The notes below the pieces were generated by a model. The model saw only the letters and a list, made by a program, of their open reading frames with translations, was not told the DNA's origin and ran no database searches. Shown one piece after another: positions 9,151 to 17,229 of a DNA stretch of 64,000 bases. Origin of the DNA: Ulvibacter sp. MAR_2010_11 (GTDB lineage: Bacteria > Bacteroidota > Bacteroidia > Flavobacteriales > Flavobacteriaceae); assembly GCF_002813135.1 (NCBI RefSeq), contig NZ_PHTY01000001.1, positions 2,687,501 to 2,751,500 on the forward strand, given 5' to 3'. Every line of letters begins with the position of its first letter. Position 1 is the first letter of the stretch. The position numbers and the translations under genes are program-made.

Positions 9151-10104
9151 TTAATCTACGTTTTCAATATTTTTATAGGCCGCAATTACTTCTTTTACCA
9201 AACGATGACGAAGTACGTCTTTATCGTCCAAATAAATCATTGCCACTCCATTTACATCTTTCAGTACCAAAAGTGCTTCTTTTAATCCAGAAATAACCCT
9301 ACGAGGTAAATCTATCTGTCCCGGATCGCCGGTAATCATAAATTTGGCGTTTTTACCCATACGGGTTAAAAACATTTTCATCTGGGCATGTGTAGTGTTT
9401 TGTGCTTCATCCAGAATCACAAAGGCATTGTCGAGCGTTCTACCTCTCATAAATGCCAAAGGTGCTATTTGAATGGTTCCGTTTTCGATGTACGATTCCA
9501 GCTTTTCAAACGGAATCATATCACGCAGCGCATCGTACAGCGGCTGCATATAAGGATCCAGTTTTTCCTTTAAATCTCCGGGAAGGAAACCTAAGTTCTC
9601 TCCTGCTTCAACTGCCGGACGTGTAAGTATAATTCGTTTAACTTGCTTTTCTTTTAAGGCTTTAACGGCCAGCGCAACTCCTGTATAGGTTTTTCCGGTA
9701 CCTGCAGGTCCCACAGCAAAAACCATATCGTTTGCCTGCATTTTTTCAACCAACTTCCGTTGGTTAGCGGTTTGTGCTTTAATAAGTTTTCCGCTTACTC
9801 CATGTACCAAAACGTCTCCGCTACTAACAGAAGTCTCATATTCGTCCTTGCTGCGACTTAACAGAATTCGTTCAATAACGTTCTCGTCGATTTTGTTATA
9901 GGTCCCAAAATGTTCCAGCAACATCGTAATACGTCGGTCGAACTCTTCGAGTACTTCCTCATCGCCGTAGGCTTTTATTTTACTGCCTCTGGCGACCAGT
10001 TTCAGTTTAGGAAAGTATTTTTTTAAAAGGTCAATATTTGCGTTTTGCAGACCGAAGAATTCTCGGGGACTGATTTCGGTTAATTCGATAATGAGTTCGT
10101 TCAA
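9151..10104 (-). CDS. phoH: PhoH family ATPase
   Basis: A 317-residue cytosolic P-loop protein of the PhoH/YbeZ type, linked in other bacteria to RNA metabolism and ribosome maturation with YbeY. Seen: N-terminal domain (about 1-110), Walker A in GPAGTGKTYTGVALAVKAL (about 132-150), LTRPAVEAGENLGFLPGDL (about 159-177, family signature) and the Walker B region NAFVILDEAQNTT (about 226-238), then FLTRMGKNAKFMITGDPGQ. Normal length. It is the first gene of a two-gene unit with purC. A TATTTTTG box on the minus strand at 10136-10143 could be its -7 element, but no well-spaced -33 box is seen. Confidence 0.93.
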   Translation of the reverse strand: MNELIIELTEISPREFFGLQNANIDLLKKYFPKLKLVARGSKIKAYGDEEVLEEFDRRITMLLEHFGTYNKIDENVIERILLSRSKDEYETSVSSGDVLVHGVSGKLIKAQTANQRKLVEKMQANDMVFAVGPAGTGKTYTGVALAVKALKEKQVKRIILTRPAVEAGENLGFLPGDLKEKLDPYMQPLYDALRDMIPFEKLESYIENGTIQIAPLAFMRGRTLDNAFVILDEAQNTTHAQMKMFLTRMGKNAKFMITGDPGQIDLPRRVISGLKEALLVLKDVNGVAMIYLDDKDVLRHRLVKEVIAAYKNIENVD

Positions 10105-10146
10105 AAGCGGGATAATTAAAATTATGAATACATTGCAAAAATAGTT

Positions 10147-10175
10147 TTGCTACTGACAAAAGTAACCTATTTTTG
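10147..10175 (+). promoter_or_regulatory. Promoter upstream of the SAM hydrolase gene
   Basis: TTG (10147-10149), 18-nt spacer, then a perfect Bacteroidota -7 element TATTTTTG (10168-10175). It lies 36 nt upstream of the ATG at 10212. Next to it, on the other strand, sits a TATTTTTG box (10136-10143) facing phoH, so this intergenic region may hold divergent promoters. Confidence 0.65.
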
Positions 10176-10211
10176 TGGTAATTTCAGAAACAAAATATCA
10201 ACAATTAGCCC

Positions 10212-11042
10212 ATGTCTATCATAACCCTTACTACCGATTTTGGAGAGAAAGATCACTTTGCGGGTGCGGTAAAAGGAGCAATTTACACCGAACTGGAGTC
10301 CATTCGAATTGTTGATATCTCGCATTCAATTTCACCTTTTCACCTTACCGAAGCTGCCTACATTATTCAGAATGCCTATCGAAGTTTTCCCGAAGGCACC
10401 ATTCATATAATAGGAATTGACAGCGAACTCAATCCTGAAAACAAACATATTGCCGTGTATTTGGACGGACATTACTTTGTATGTGCCAATAACGGTATCA
10501 TTTCGATGTTGGCTTCAGAAATAAAACCCGACAAAATTGTGGAAATCAACATCCACGATCGCGTTAGCAGTAACTTTCCGGTTCTCGACGTGTTTGTAAA
10601 AGTGGCTTGCCATTTGGCGCGTGGCGGGACTTTAGAAGTTATTGGCAAAACTATTTCAAAAATTAAAGAATTAACAGGAATACGCCCGGTGGTAAACTCG
10701 GAAGCGAACCAAGTAATTGGAAATGTAATTTATATAGACAATTACGGAAATGTAATTAGCAACATCACCAAATCCTTGTTCGAGGAGATTGGCAAAGGGC
10801 GCAATTTTAAAATTACTGCGCGGACTGCAAATTTCACAAAAGTACATACACATTACAGCGATGCCATCAATTTTGAATTACCTTCCGAAAAACGTGAAGA
10901 AGATGGTAAGAAATTAGCCCTTTGGAATTCTTCCGGGTATTTAGAAATCGCAATTTATAAAAGCAATCCATCCACAGTGGGAAGTGCTTCGACCCTATTC
11001 GGATTGGCATATAGAGATACCATCACTGTAAATTTTGAATAA
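10212..11042 (+). CDS. S-adenosyl-L-methionine hydrolase (adenosine-forming), DUF62 family
   Basis: A 276-residue protein of the SAM hydroxide adenosyltransferase family, related to the fluorinase/chlorinase enzymes but expected to split SAM with water into adenosine and methionine. Seen: ITLTTDFGEKDHFAGAVKG (about 4-22) with the conserved early Asp residues, HIIGIDSELNPENKHIAV (about 75-92), a FVCANNGIISML segment (about 99-110) and VFVKVACHLARGG (about 132-144) with the conserved His. The C-terminal beta domain contains LALWNSSGYLEIAIYKSNPS. Length is typical. Its biological purpose in bacteria is unclear. It has its own promoter and precedes the monooxygenase-gld group on the same strand. 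Confidence 0.88.
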   Translation: MSIITLTTDFGEKDHFAGAVKGAIYTELESIRIVDISHSISPFHLTEAAYIIQNAYRSFPEGTIHIIGIDSELNPENKHIAVYLDGHYFVCANNGIISMLASEIKPDKIVEINIHDRVSSNFPVLDVFVKVACHLARGGTLEVIGKTISKIKELTGIRPVVNSEANQVIGNVIYIDNYGNVISNITKSLFEEIGKGRNFKITARTANFTKVHTHYSDAINFELPSEKREEDGKKLALWNSSGYLEIAIYKSNPSTVGSASTLFGLAYRDTITVNFE

Positions 11043-11072
11043 AGTCAAAACACTTCAAATTAATCGACACCA

Positions 11073-11157
11073 ATGTTCACAAGAATTGTAAAAATTTTAC
11101 CTCGGCTTCGCTCAGCAACCTTTAATCTTTGTTATGTTTACTAGAATTGTAAAAATG
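11073..11157 (+). repeat. Duplicated gene start: two 24-nt copies around an inserted repeat-like segment
   Basis: Copy 1 (11073-11096) and copy 2 (11134-11157) agree at 21 of 24 positions. Both encode MFTRIVK followed by I or M; two of the three differences are silent. Between them lie 37 nt including CCTCGGCTTCGCTCAGCAAC (11100-11119), which looks like an intergenic repeat. Copy 1 opens a 23-codon frame that ends at a TAG (11142-11144) inside the start region of the true gene. Confidence 0.75.
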
Positions 11158-11430
11158 GAATTTAAAGAAGAAGAGATTCCTGCATTTTTGGCTAATTTTG
11201 AAATCGTTAAAGAAAAAATTCGAAATTTTCCGGGCTGTCGTTTTTTGGAGTTGTATTGTGATAAAGCAGATGCAACTATCTATTTCACATACAGCAAATG
11301 GGATGCAGAAGCAGATTTGGAAAATTACCGTAACAGCGAATTATTCAAAGAAGTCTGGGCAACAACAAAACCCATGTTTCGTTCTAAAGCACAAGCCTGG
11401 AGTGTAGATACATTGTACACTCTGACTTAA
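11134..11430 (+). CDS. Antibiotic biosynthesis monooxygenase (ABM) family protein
   Basis: A 98-residue protein of the dimeric alpha+beta barrel ABM fold. It starts MFTRIVKMEFKEEEIPAFLANF and contains FPGCRFLELYCDKADATIYF (about 30-49) and YSKWDAEADLENYRNSELF (about 52-70), typical of this family, in which small cofactor-free oxygenases and haem-degrading enzymes occur. Substrate is unknown. The ATG at 11134 is chosen because it leads the full domain; a near-identical start 61 nt upstream gives only a short frame. It lies 9 nt before gldF, so the three genes ABM-gldF-gldG probably form one transcript. Confidence 0.82.
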   Translation: MFTRIVKMEFKEEEIPAFLANFEIVKEKIRNFPGCRFLELYCDKADATIYFTYSKWDAEADLENYRNSELFKEVWATTKPMFRSKAQAWSVDTLYTLT

Positions 11431-11439
11431 TAAAACTGA

Positions 11440-12153
11440 ATGCTAGCAATTGTAAAAAGAGAAATAAATGCCTTTTTTGCCAGTCCAATCGGATATCTGG
11501 TAATTGCGGTTTTTTTGGTTATCAACGGCTTATTCCTTTGGGTTTTTGGAGGAAATTATAATATTCTCGATGCCGGTTTTGCCGATTTATCGGCTTTTTT
11601 TGAATTGGCTCCTTGGGTACTCTTATTCCTTATTCCGGCAGTAACTATGCGTGCCTTTAGTGACGAAAAGAAAATGGGCACCTTGGAACTATTACTCACA
11701 AAGCCCATATCCTTACGCAGTATTGTTCTTGGAAAATATTTGGGCGCTGTACTACTTATTCTCATTGCCTTACTCCCAACACTGCTTTATATCCTAACAA
11801 TTTCAGAGCTTGGGAATCCGGCCGGAAATTGGGACGTGGGAAGCACAGTTGGATCCTACATTGGCTTGCTTTTTTTAGTAGTAGCATATACTGCAATTGG
11901 AGTGTTTGCTTCTACCCTATCCTCAAATCAGATTGTGGCTTTTATTAGTGCTGTGTTTCTGTGTTTTGCCTTGTATTTCGGATTTGAAGGATTGGCAACA
12001 CTTATCACAACCTTTCCCATCGAAAATTTTGGTATGAAAGCCCATTTCGACAGTGTTTCAAGAGGGGTGTTGGACACTCGCGATTGTATTTATTTTGTAA
12101 GCATAGCGGTATTTTTTATAGCATTGACGGTTTTAAAACTTCGGAAGCACTAG
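11440..12153 (+). CDS. gldF: Gliding motility ABC transporter permease GldF
   Basis: A 237-residue inner-membrane permease with six hydrophobic segments. The N-terminus MLAIVKREINAFFASPIGYL and the stretch RAFSDEKKMGTLELLLTKPI (about 71-90) are typical of GldF and of ABC-2 permeases. GldF works with GldG and the ATPase GldA, and is needed for gliding in Flavobacterium johnsoniae. Its stop TAG overlaps the GTG start of gldG by one base, so the two subunits are translationally coupled. No gldA is present in this window; in other flavobacteria it is encoded elsewhere. Confidence 0.94.
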   Translation: MLAIVKREINAFFASPIGYLVIAVFLVINGLFLWVFGGNYNILDAGFADLSAFFELAPWVLLFLIPAVTMRAFSDEKKMGTLELLLTKPISLRSIVLGKYLGAVLLILIALLPTLLYILTISELGNPAGNWDVGSTVGSYIGLLFLVVAYTAIGVFASTLSSNQIVAFISAVFLCFALYFGFEGLATLITTFPIENFGMKAHFDSVSRGVLDTRDCIYFVSIAVFFIALTVLKLRKH

Positions 12154-13844
12154 TGAAAAATAAAACAACACATATCCGAAATTTTGCTCTCGTCCTGCTG
12201 GGATTAGTCCTTCTGAATGTTCTGGGAAGCTATATTTACAAACGCTTCGATCTTACACAGGACAAACGTTATACCCTTTCCGAAGCAGCCAAGGAAACGG
12301 TTGAAGAAGTAGATTCTCCCATCGTAATCGATGTGTTTTTAGAAGGCAACTTTCCACCTGAGTTTCGCCGACTTCAGCTTGAAACACGACAATTGTTAGA
12401 GGAGTTTGCAGCCTTTAATTCGAATGTAAAATTCGAGTTTATCAATCCGTTGGAAGGCGAAGAAAATCCGCAAGCAATTCAGCAGCAAATGGCAGGTTAT
12501 GGCCTAACAGCTGCTCAGGTAGAGGTAAAAGAAAACGGTAAAATTAGCACCGAATTGGTTTATCCCTGGGCACTCGCCTATTACAACGAAAAAACAGTAA
12601 AAATTTCCTTGCTTAAAAATCAGTTAGGAACCACTTCCGAAGAACGTGTGAATAATTCCATTCAGAATCTGGAATATGCCTTTGCGGACGGATTTAACAA
12701 ACTGGTACATCCTAAAAAACGAAAAGTTGCTGTTTTAAAAGGCAATGGAGAGTTGGACGACCGTTATATAGCCGACTTTTTTGCGACGCTTCGGGATTAT
12801 TACTTTATAGCGCCGTTCACTCTGGATTCGGCTGCCGTGAATCCACAAAGAACATTGGAGCAAATAAAAACTTTCGATCTTATTGTAGCAGCCAAACCTA
12901 CTGAAGCTTTTTCAGATTCAGAAAAATATATTTTAGATCAGTATACCATGCACGGCGGTGCTTCTTTATGGCTGGTAGACGCCACCGAGATGCAACAAGA
13001 TACAACCTCAGGCAAGTCTTTTGTCTTCGGAAAAGATTTGAATCTAAACGACTTCTTTTTTAAATACGGGCTGCGCATTAACCCCAATCTGATTAAAGAC
13101 GTTTATTCGGCTCCTATTGTATTGGCTACAGGGAATGAAAATGAGGCACAGTTTAATAGATATCCTTGGTTTTACAATCCATTGAGCGCCAGCGGGAGCG
13201 ATCATCCAATTGTAACCAACATAGAAGCTGTAAAATTTGATTATGTAAGTGGAATTGATACTTTGCCAAATTCGCTTCAAAAAACAATACTGTTGTCCTC
13301 CTCTCCCATTACCAAGATTGTGGGATTACCCGTTGAAATTGATTTTGATATAGAGATTCCGAAGAATTTAAAAATAGTAAATGAAGGCCCGGATCCTTCC
13401 GATTATACTTCAGAAGAAACGCCTATGGCTGTACTGCTGGAAGGGGAGTTTCCTTCGGTGTTCACCAACAGAGTAAAACCCTTTTCCCTTTCAGAAAAAG
13501 ATAAGAGTCAAAGCACCCCTACAAAGATGGTTGTGATAAGTGATGGTGATATCATCATCAATCAGTTTGACCGAAATAGGCCGTTAGAATTAGGTTTCGA
13601 CAAACGTACCAACGCCTTCTACGGAAACAAGGAATTTTTGCTGAATACGGTCAATTATCTGTTGGACGATAGCGGACTTATAAACATTCGAAGTAAGGAA
13701 ATTGCCGTCCCATTTTTAGATCCTCAAAAAACCATCGAAAAACGCACCCAATGGCAACTCGTTAATATCCTGCTACCGTTGGTATTATTGGCAATTTTCG
13801 GAATTTTCTTTCAATACATTCGGAAGCGAAAATACGCCCGTTAG
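12153..13844 (+). CDS. gldG: Gliding motility ABC transporter substrate-binding subunit GldG
   Basis: A 563-residue membrane-anchored protein with one hydrophobic segment near the N-terminus (about 10-28), a long extracytoplasmic domain, and a second segment near the C-terminus (about 535-555) before a basic tail. Features include KRFDLTQDKRYTLSEAAKET (about 31-50), typical of GldG. The reading frame is open from 12084, but the GTG at 12153 overlaps the gldF stop and gives the normal N-terminus, so it is preferred. GldG forms the transporter with GldF and GldA. It is followed by dnaN about 100 nt downstream. Confidence 0.93.
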   Translation: MKNKTTHIRNFALVLLGLVLLNVLGSYIYKRFDLTQDKRYTLSEAAKETVEEVDSPIVIDVFLEGNFPPEFRRLQLETRQLLEEFAAFNSNVKFEFINPLEGEENPQAIQQQMAGYGLTAAQVEVKENGKISTELVYPWALAYYNEKTVKISLLKNQLGTTSEERVNNSIQNLEYAFADGFNKLVHPKKRKVAVLKGNGELDDRYIADFFATLRDYYFIAPFTLDSAAVNPQRTLEQIKTFDLIVAAKPTEAFSDSEKYILDQYTMHGGASLWLVDATEMQQDTTSGKSFVFGKDLNLNDFFFKYGLRINPNLIKDVYSAPIVLATGNENEAQFNRYPWFYNPLSASGSDHPIVTNIEAVKFDYVSGIDTLPNSLQKTILLSSSPITKIVGLPVEIDFDIEIPKNLKIVNEGPDPSDYTSEETPMAVLLEGEFPSVFTNRVKPFSLSEKDKSQSTPTKMVVISDGDIIINQFDRNRPLELGFDKRTNAFYGNKEFLLNTVNYLLDDSGLINIRSKEIAVPFLDPQKTIEKRTQWQLVNILLPLVLLAIFGIFFQYIRKRKYAR

Positions 13845-13883
13845 TTGTTAATAAGTTAGTTTTCACAAACGTCTCAATTGAAA

Positions 13884-13891
13884 TATATTTG
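13884..13891 (+). promoter_or_regulatory. Probable -7 element for dnaN
   Basis: A perfect TATATTTG (13884-13891) lies 59 nt upstream of the dnaN ATG. No clear TTG is seen at the -33 distance, so the call rests on one box. Confidence 0.45.
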
Positions 13892-13950
13892 TAGTTAGGC
13901 TGCTTCTCATTGAAGTGGCAGGAAAAACCCAATTTTATAAAAAAGATTCA

Positions 13951-15069
13951 ATGAAATTCATCGTATCGAGTTCGTATTTATTAAGACAATTACAGGTTCT
14001 TGGAGGCATCATTAACAGCAACAATACCCTTCCCATTTTAGATAACTTCTTATTTAACTTAAACGGAAAGAAACTAATTGTTTCGGCATCCGACCTGGAA
14101 ACAACTATCTCTTCGAAATTAGATGTAGAAAGCAGTGAAAAAGGAAACGTGTGTATTCCGGCCCGTTTACTGTTGGATACGCTGAAAACATTTCCGGAAC
14201 AACCGCTTACTTTCACCATAGAAGACAATAATACTGTAGAAATTAGTTCAAATCACGGGAAATATGCACTTGCCTATGCCAACGGAGAAGAATTTCCGAG
14301 TGCGGTAGAATTAAAAGACCCAAGTTCCACAAAGATTCAGGGAGATATTCTGGCAACAGCCATTAGTAAAACCATTTTTGCCAGTGGAAATGATGATTTG
14401 AGACCTGTAATGAGCGGGGTGTTTTTTCAGTTTTCTACAGACGGACTTACCTTTGTAGCTACCGATGCTCACAAACTGGTTAAATACACCAGGGAAGATG
14501 TTTCTGCCTCTCAGACTGCCGAATTTATTATGCCGAAAAAGCCTTTGAATTTACTGAAAGGTATTTTGGCAGGTAGCGAAGACGAAGTCACTATAGAATA
14601 CAACGAAAGCAACGCGAAATTTACCTTTGACGGTACCGAAATGATTTGTCGCCTTATTGACGGCAAATATCCTAATTACGAAGCTGTAATTCCGAAGGAA
14701 AATCCGAATAAATTAAGCATTGACCGCAACCAATTTTTAAACAGTGTGCGTCGTGTTTCTATCTTTTCAAATAAGACAACACATCAAATTCGATTAAAAA
14801 TAGCGGGAGCCGAATTAAATATCTCGGCCGAAGATATTGACTACAGTAATAAGGCCGAAGAGCGTCTTACCTGTGATTATCAAGGAGACGACATGCAAAT
14901 AGGTTTCAACTCTCGTTTCTTAACAGAAATGCTGAACAATCTAACAAGTGATGAAGTTTCTTTGGAAATGTCTTTACCTAACCGCGCAGGAATTTTAACT
15001 CCTATTGATGGGTTAGACGAAGGAGAGCAAGTTACTATGTTGGTGATGCCAGTAATGTTGAATAATTAA
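13951..15069 (+). CDS. dnaN: DNA polymerase III beta subunit (sliding clamp)
   Basis: A 372-residue sliding clamp that forms a ring on DNA and tethers the polymerase. Three similar clamp domains of about 120 residues each are visible. Landmarks are MKFIVSSSYLLRQLQVLGGI at the start, RPVMSGVFFQFSTDGLTFVATDAHKL in domain 2 and the C-terminal TMLVMPVMLNN. The frame is open from 13915, but the ATG at 13951 gives the conserved N-terminus and a normal length. A -7 element lies at 13884-13891. It is not next to dnaA, unlike the order in many other bacteria. Confidence 0.97.
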   Translation: MKFIVSSSYLLRQLQVLGGIINSNNTLPILDNFLFNLNGKKLIVSASDLETTISSKLDVESSEKGNVCIPARLLLDTLKTFPEQPLTFTIEDNNTVEISSNHGKYALAYANGEEFPSAVELKDPSSTKIQGDILATAISKTIFASGNDDLRPVMSGVFFQFSTDGLTFVATDAHKLVKYTREDVSASQTAEFIMPKKPLNLLKGILAGSEDEVTIEYNESNAKFTFDGTEMICRLIDGKYPNYEAVIPKENPNKLSIDRNQFLNSVRRVSIFSNKTTHQIRLKIAGAELNISAEDIDYSNKAEERLTCDYQGDDMQIGFNSRFLTEMLNNLTSDEVSLEMSLPNRAGILTPIDGLDEGEQVTMLVMPVMLNN

Positions 15070-15092
15070 TTGAAGCGCTTTAAGCTTTAAGC

Positions 15093-15122
15093 AAAAAATC
15101 CCGCCAACAGGCGGGATTTTTT
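15093..15122. terminator. Bidirectional terminator between dnaN and the DUF1573 gene
   Basis: Perfect inverted repeat of 13 bp, 15093-15105 with 15110-15122, and a 4-nt loop. The GC core is TCCCGCC/GGCGGGA. A-runs on one side and T-runs on the other make it a working terminator in both directions, serving the convergent genes on either side. Confidence 0.9.
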
Positions 15123-15145
15123 ATTTCATAGCAATATGTTATACA

Positions 15146-15607
15146 TTATTGTACTTTTTTAGATTCGTCGCTATCAGATTTCCCGGCAAGCACATTTCCT
15201 TTTATGGTTAAAAGAACGGTTTCTTTACTGGCATTGGAAGTAACGGTTACTGTTTTTGAAAAAGCCCCAATTCTATCGGTTGCATATTTTACACCTATTT
15301 CGGCAGATTCGCCCGGCATGATAGCACCTTCAGGTTTTGTAGGGACCGTACAGCCACAACTACCTTTAACGCCTGTTATAACTATGGGAGCATTTCCTAC
15401 ATTTGTAAATTTAAATGAACGAACCCCGTCTGAATTCTGATTAATGGTACCATAGTCGATAACTTCTGTCTCAAATTTAAAAACTCCTTTTTTAGCAGTA
15501 TCCTGAGCAAACAGTGTTCCTCCTAGGATTAATGTAAAAACGAATAACAGCTTACGTACATTAAGAATGCTTGCGTTTTCAACTTTGGTAAACAATTTGT
15601 AGGTCAT
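15146..15607 (-). CDS. DUF1573 domain protein, exported
   Basis: A 153-residue exported protein. The first 35 residues include a hydrophobic signal (about 18-33) ending LFAQ. The mature part is one DUF1573 domain: FETEVIDYGTINQNSDGVRS (about 45-64), FKFTNVGNAPIVITGVKGSCG (about 65-85) and CGCTVPTKP with paired Cys. It resembles an immunoglobulin-like fold found in many Bacteroidota surface or periplasmic proteins of unknown role. The start is uncertain by up to about 16 residues, since a GTG before the hydrophobic stretch would also work. It ends at the shared bidirectional terminator. Confidence 0.82.
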   Translation of the reverse strand: MTYKLFTKVENASILNVRKLLFVFTLILGGTLFAQDTAKKGVFKFETEVIDYGTINQNSDGVRSFKFTNVGNAPIVITGVKGSCGCTVPTKPEGAIMPGESAEIGVKYATDRIGAFSKTVTVTSNASKETVLLTIKGNVLAGKSDSDESKKVQ

Positions 15608-15715
15608 AACTTCTTTTTTTTATTGATTAATTGTTTCACAAATATGTAACTTATTTATAAAAAAAATAAAAAAAGCGGGGATGAATTAGGGACTAGACCC
15701 CCACTTCATTTTAAT

Positions 15716-16078
15716 TTACGAAATAAACCGAATGGTCATAAACTCGTTGGGAGCTTCACCGTTACTCGCACGTATTGCGTTAACAATTGGCATGATGAAA
15801 CCGAGCAGACAAACGCCAATAAGCATTAAAAGTCCCAGGCCCAATAGCAGAATTGCCGGAATGCTAATTACAATATACAAAAGCAGACTAATCTGAAAAT
15901 TGACAATGGATTTTCCGTGTACATCCATGCCTTCTACTTTTTCCTTGCTTGAAAGCCAAATAATTAAAGGAACGATTAAGCTTCCAAATCCGATAACATA
16001 TCCCAACAATTGTGAAAGATGAGTGATTACCAATAAATTGGTATCGGTACGTTTTGTGGTGTGATTGATGACTTCCAT
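15716..16078 (-). CDS. DUF4870 family small membrane protein
   Basis: A 120-residue protein with three hydrophobic segments, of the DUF4870 family. Seen: HLSQLLGYVIGFGSLIVPL (about 19-37), IVNFQISLLLYIVISIPAIL (about 58-77, with the family pattern of VNFQ) and a last segment with ending LGFIMPIVNAIRASNGE. Members are widespread, with no assigned function. The frame can start with TTG at 16102, but the ATG at 16078 (MEVINHTTKR) is preferred. It lies about 110 nt upstream of the DUF1573 gene on the same strand. Confidence 0.8.
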   Translation of the reverse strand: MEVINHTTKRTDTNLLVITHLSQLLGYVIGFGSLIVPLIIWLSSKEKVEGMDVHGKSIVNFQISLLLYIVISIPAILLLGLGLLMLIGVCLLGFIMPIVNAIRASNGEAPNEFMTIRFIS

Positions 16079-16404
16079 TTTTAATTGATTTTGAGGTTGC
16101 AATATATTTGTAGAACAATTTAAATAAATGTTACACCTCGTTTCGATTTTTGAAGAATTGATTTGTTAATTCAGTGAAAAGCCACGGTAAGATCAATGCC
16201 ATCCAGTATTTAAAATTGTCAAAATAGTGAGACGTCATGCAGGATTGTGATTTCAGCCTAAATTACTGAGGGCGAAAGAGCAATGCTACGAGGTGCTAAT
16301 AATGCCAATAAAAACAAAATATCTAGTCATTTAATAGGATATTTTTAACTGCAAGTCGGTGTATTTATTTAAATTTACTAAAACCTAACCAAATATTCTA
16401 TTCT
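16079..16404. other. Intergenic region of 326 nt
   Basis: Divergent spacer between the DUF4870 gene and the RsbQ-like gene. A TATATTTG box on the plus strand (16103-16110) could be a -7 element but lies almost 300 nt before the next plus-strand gene. No RNA gene, long hairpin or convincing small reading frame was seen. Confidence 0.6.
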
Positions 16405-17229
16405 ATGTCCAAACCTCAGAATTCCGACATAATTCATAAATTTAATATAAATATTTTAGGGAGTGGTTTTCAGCCTATGGTCTTTGCCCATGGTTACGGT
16501 TGCGATCAAAACATGTGGCGATTTGTGTATCCTCACTTTGAGGATGACTATAAAATTGTTCTTTTTGATTATATCGGCGCGGGGAAATCGGATATAAAAT
16601 CATATTCGGCACAAAAGTATAGTACATTACAAGCGTACGCCGATGATGTTATCTCTATATGTGAATTTTTAAAATTAGAGGATGTAATTTTTATCGGACA
16701 TTCGGTGAGTGCCATGATTGGGGTATTAGCGGCGAACACGGCTCCTACCCTATTCTCGAAATTAATCATGCTGGGACCATCTCCCCGTTATATCAACGAT
16801 ACGGAGTATGTTGGCGGCTTTGAAAAAGAGGCTATTGAAGATCTTATGGAGGCTCTAGACAGCAACTATCTGGGATGGTCGGCATCAATGGCCCCTGTAA
16901 TTATGGGCAATCCGGATCGCCCTGAACTGGGAATTGAACTAAAAAATAGTTTTTGCCAGACCGATCCGGAGGTATCGAAAAACTTCGCCAGAGTGACTTT
17001 TTTATCGGACAATCGTAGCGACATAAAAAAACTTCAAACACCTTCATTGATATTGCAATGTTCTCAGGATGTAATAGCTCCGACAACCGTGGGTGAATAT
17101 GTTGCCGAAACCATTAAGAACAGCACATATAAATTACTCAATGCTACGGGGCACTGCCCTAATTTGAGTGCGCCTGAAGAAACCGTCAAAGCCATTAAAG
17201 AATATTTGCAACAAAAAACAGGTGAATAA
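16405..17229 (+). CDS. RsbQ-like alpha/beta hydrolase
   Basis: A 274-residue alpha/beta hydrolase closely resembling Bacillus subtilis RsbQ over its whole length. Catalytic residues line up as Ser100 in GHSVSA, Asp222 in CSQDVIAP and His250 in ATGHCPN; other shared blocks are HGYGCDQNMW (29-38), LFDYIGAGKSD (53-63) and LGPSPRYIND (123-132). In B. subtilis RsbQ is needed for the PAS-domain phosphatase RsbP to sense energy stress, and the fold is that of the plant KAI2/D14 hormone receptors. Here the next gene, overlapping by 8 nt, encodes a PAS hybrid kinase, which suggests the same pairing with a different output. The ligand is unknown. Confidence 0.9.
   Translation: MSKPQNSDIIHKFNINILGSGFQPMVFAHGYGCDQNMWRFVYPHFEDDYKIVLFDYIGAGKSDIKSYSAQKYSTLQAYADDVISICEFLKLEDVIFIGHSVSAMIGVLAANTAPTLFSKLIMLGPSPRYINDTEYVGGFEKEAIEDLMEALDSNYLGWSASMAPVIMGNPDRPELGIELKNSFCQTDPEVSKNFARVTFLSDNRSDIKKLQTPSLILQCSQDVIAPTTVGEYVAETIKNSTYKLLNATGHCPNLSAPEETVKAIKEYLQQKTGE

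Noticed and set aside
12084-12152. Longer N-terminus for GldG inside gldF
   Set aside because: The GTG at 12153 touches the gldF stop and gives the normal GldG start; the extra residues overlap the last coding part of gldF.
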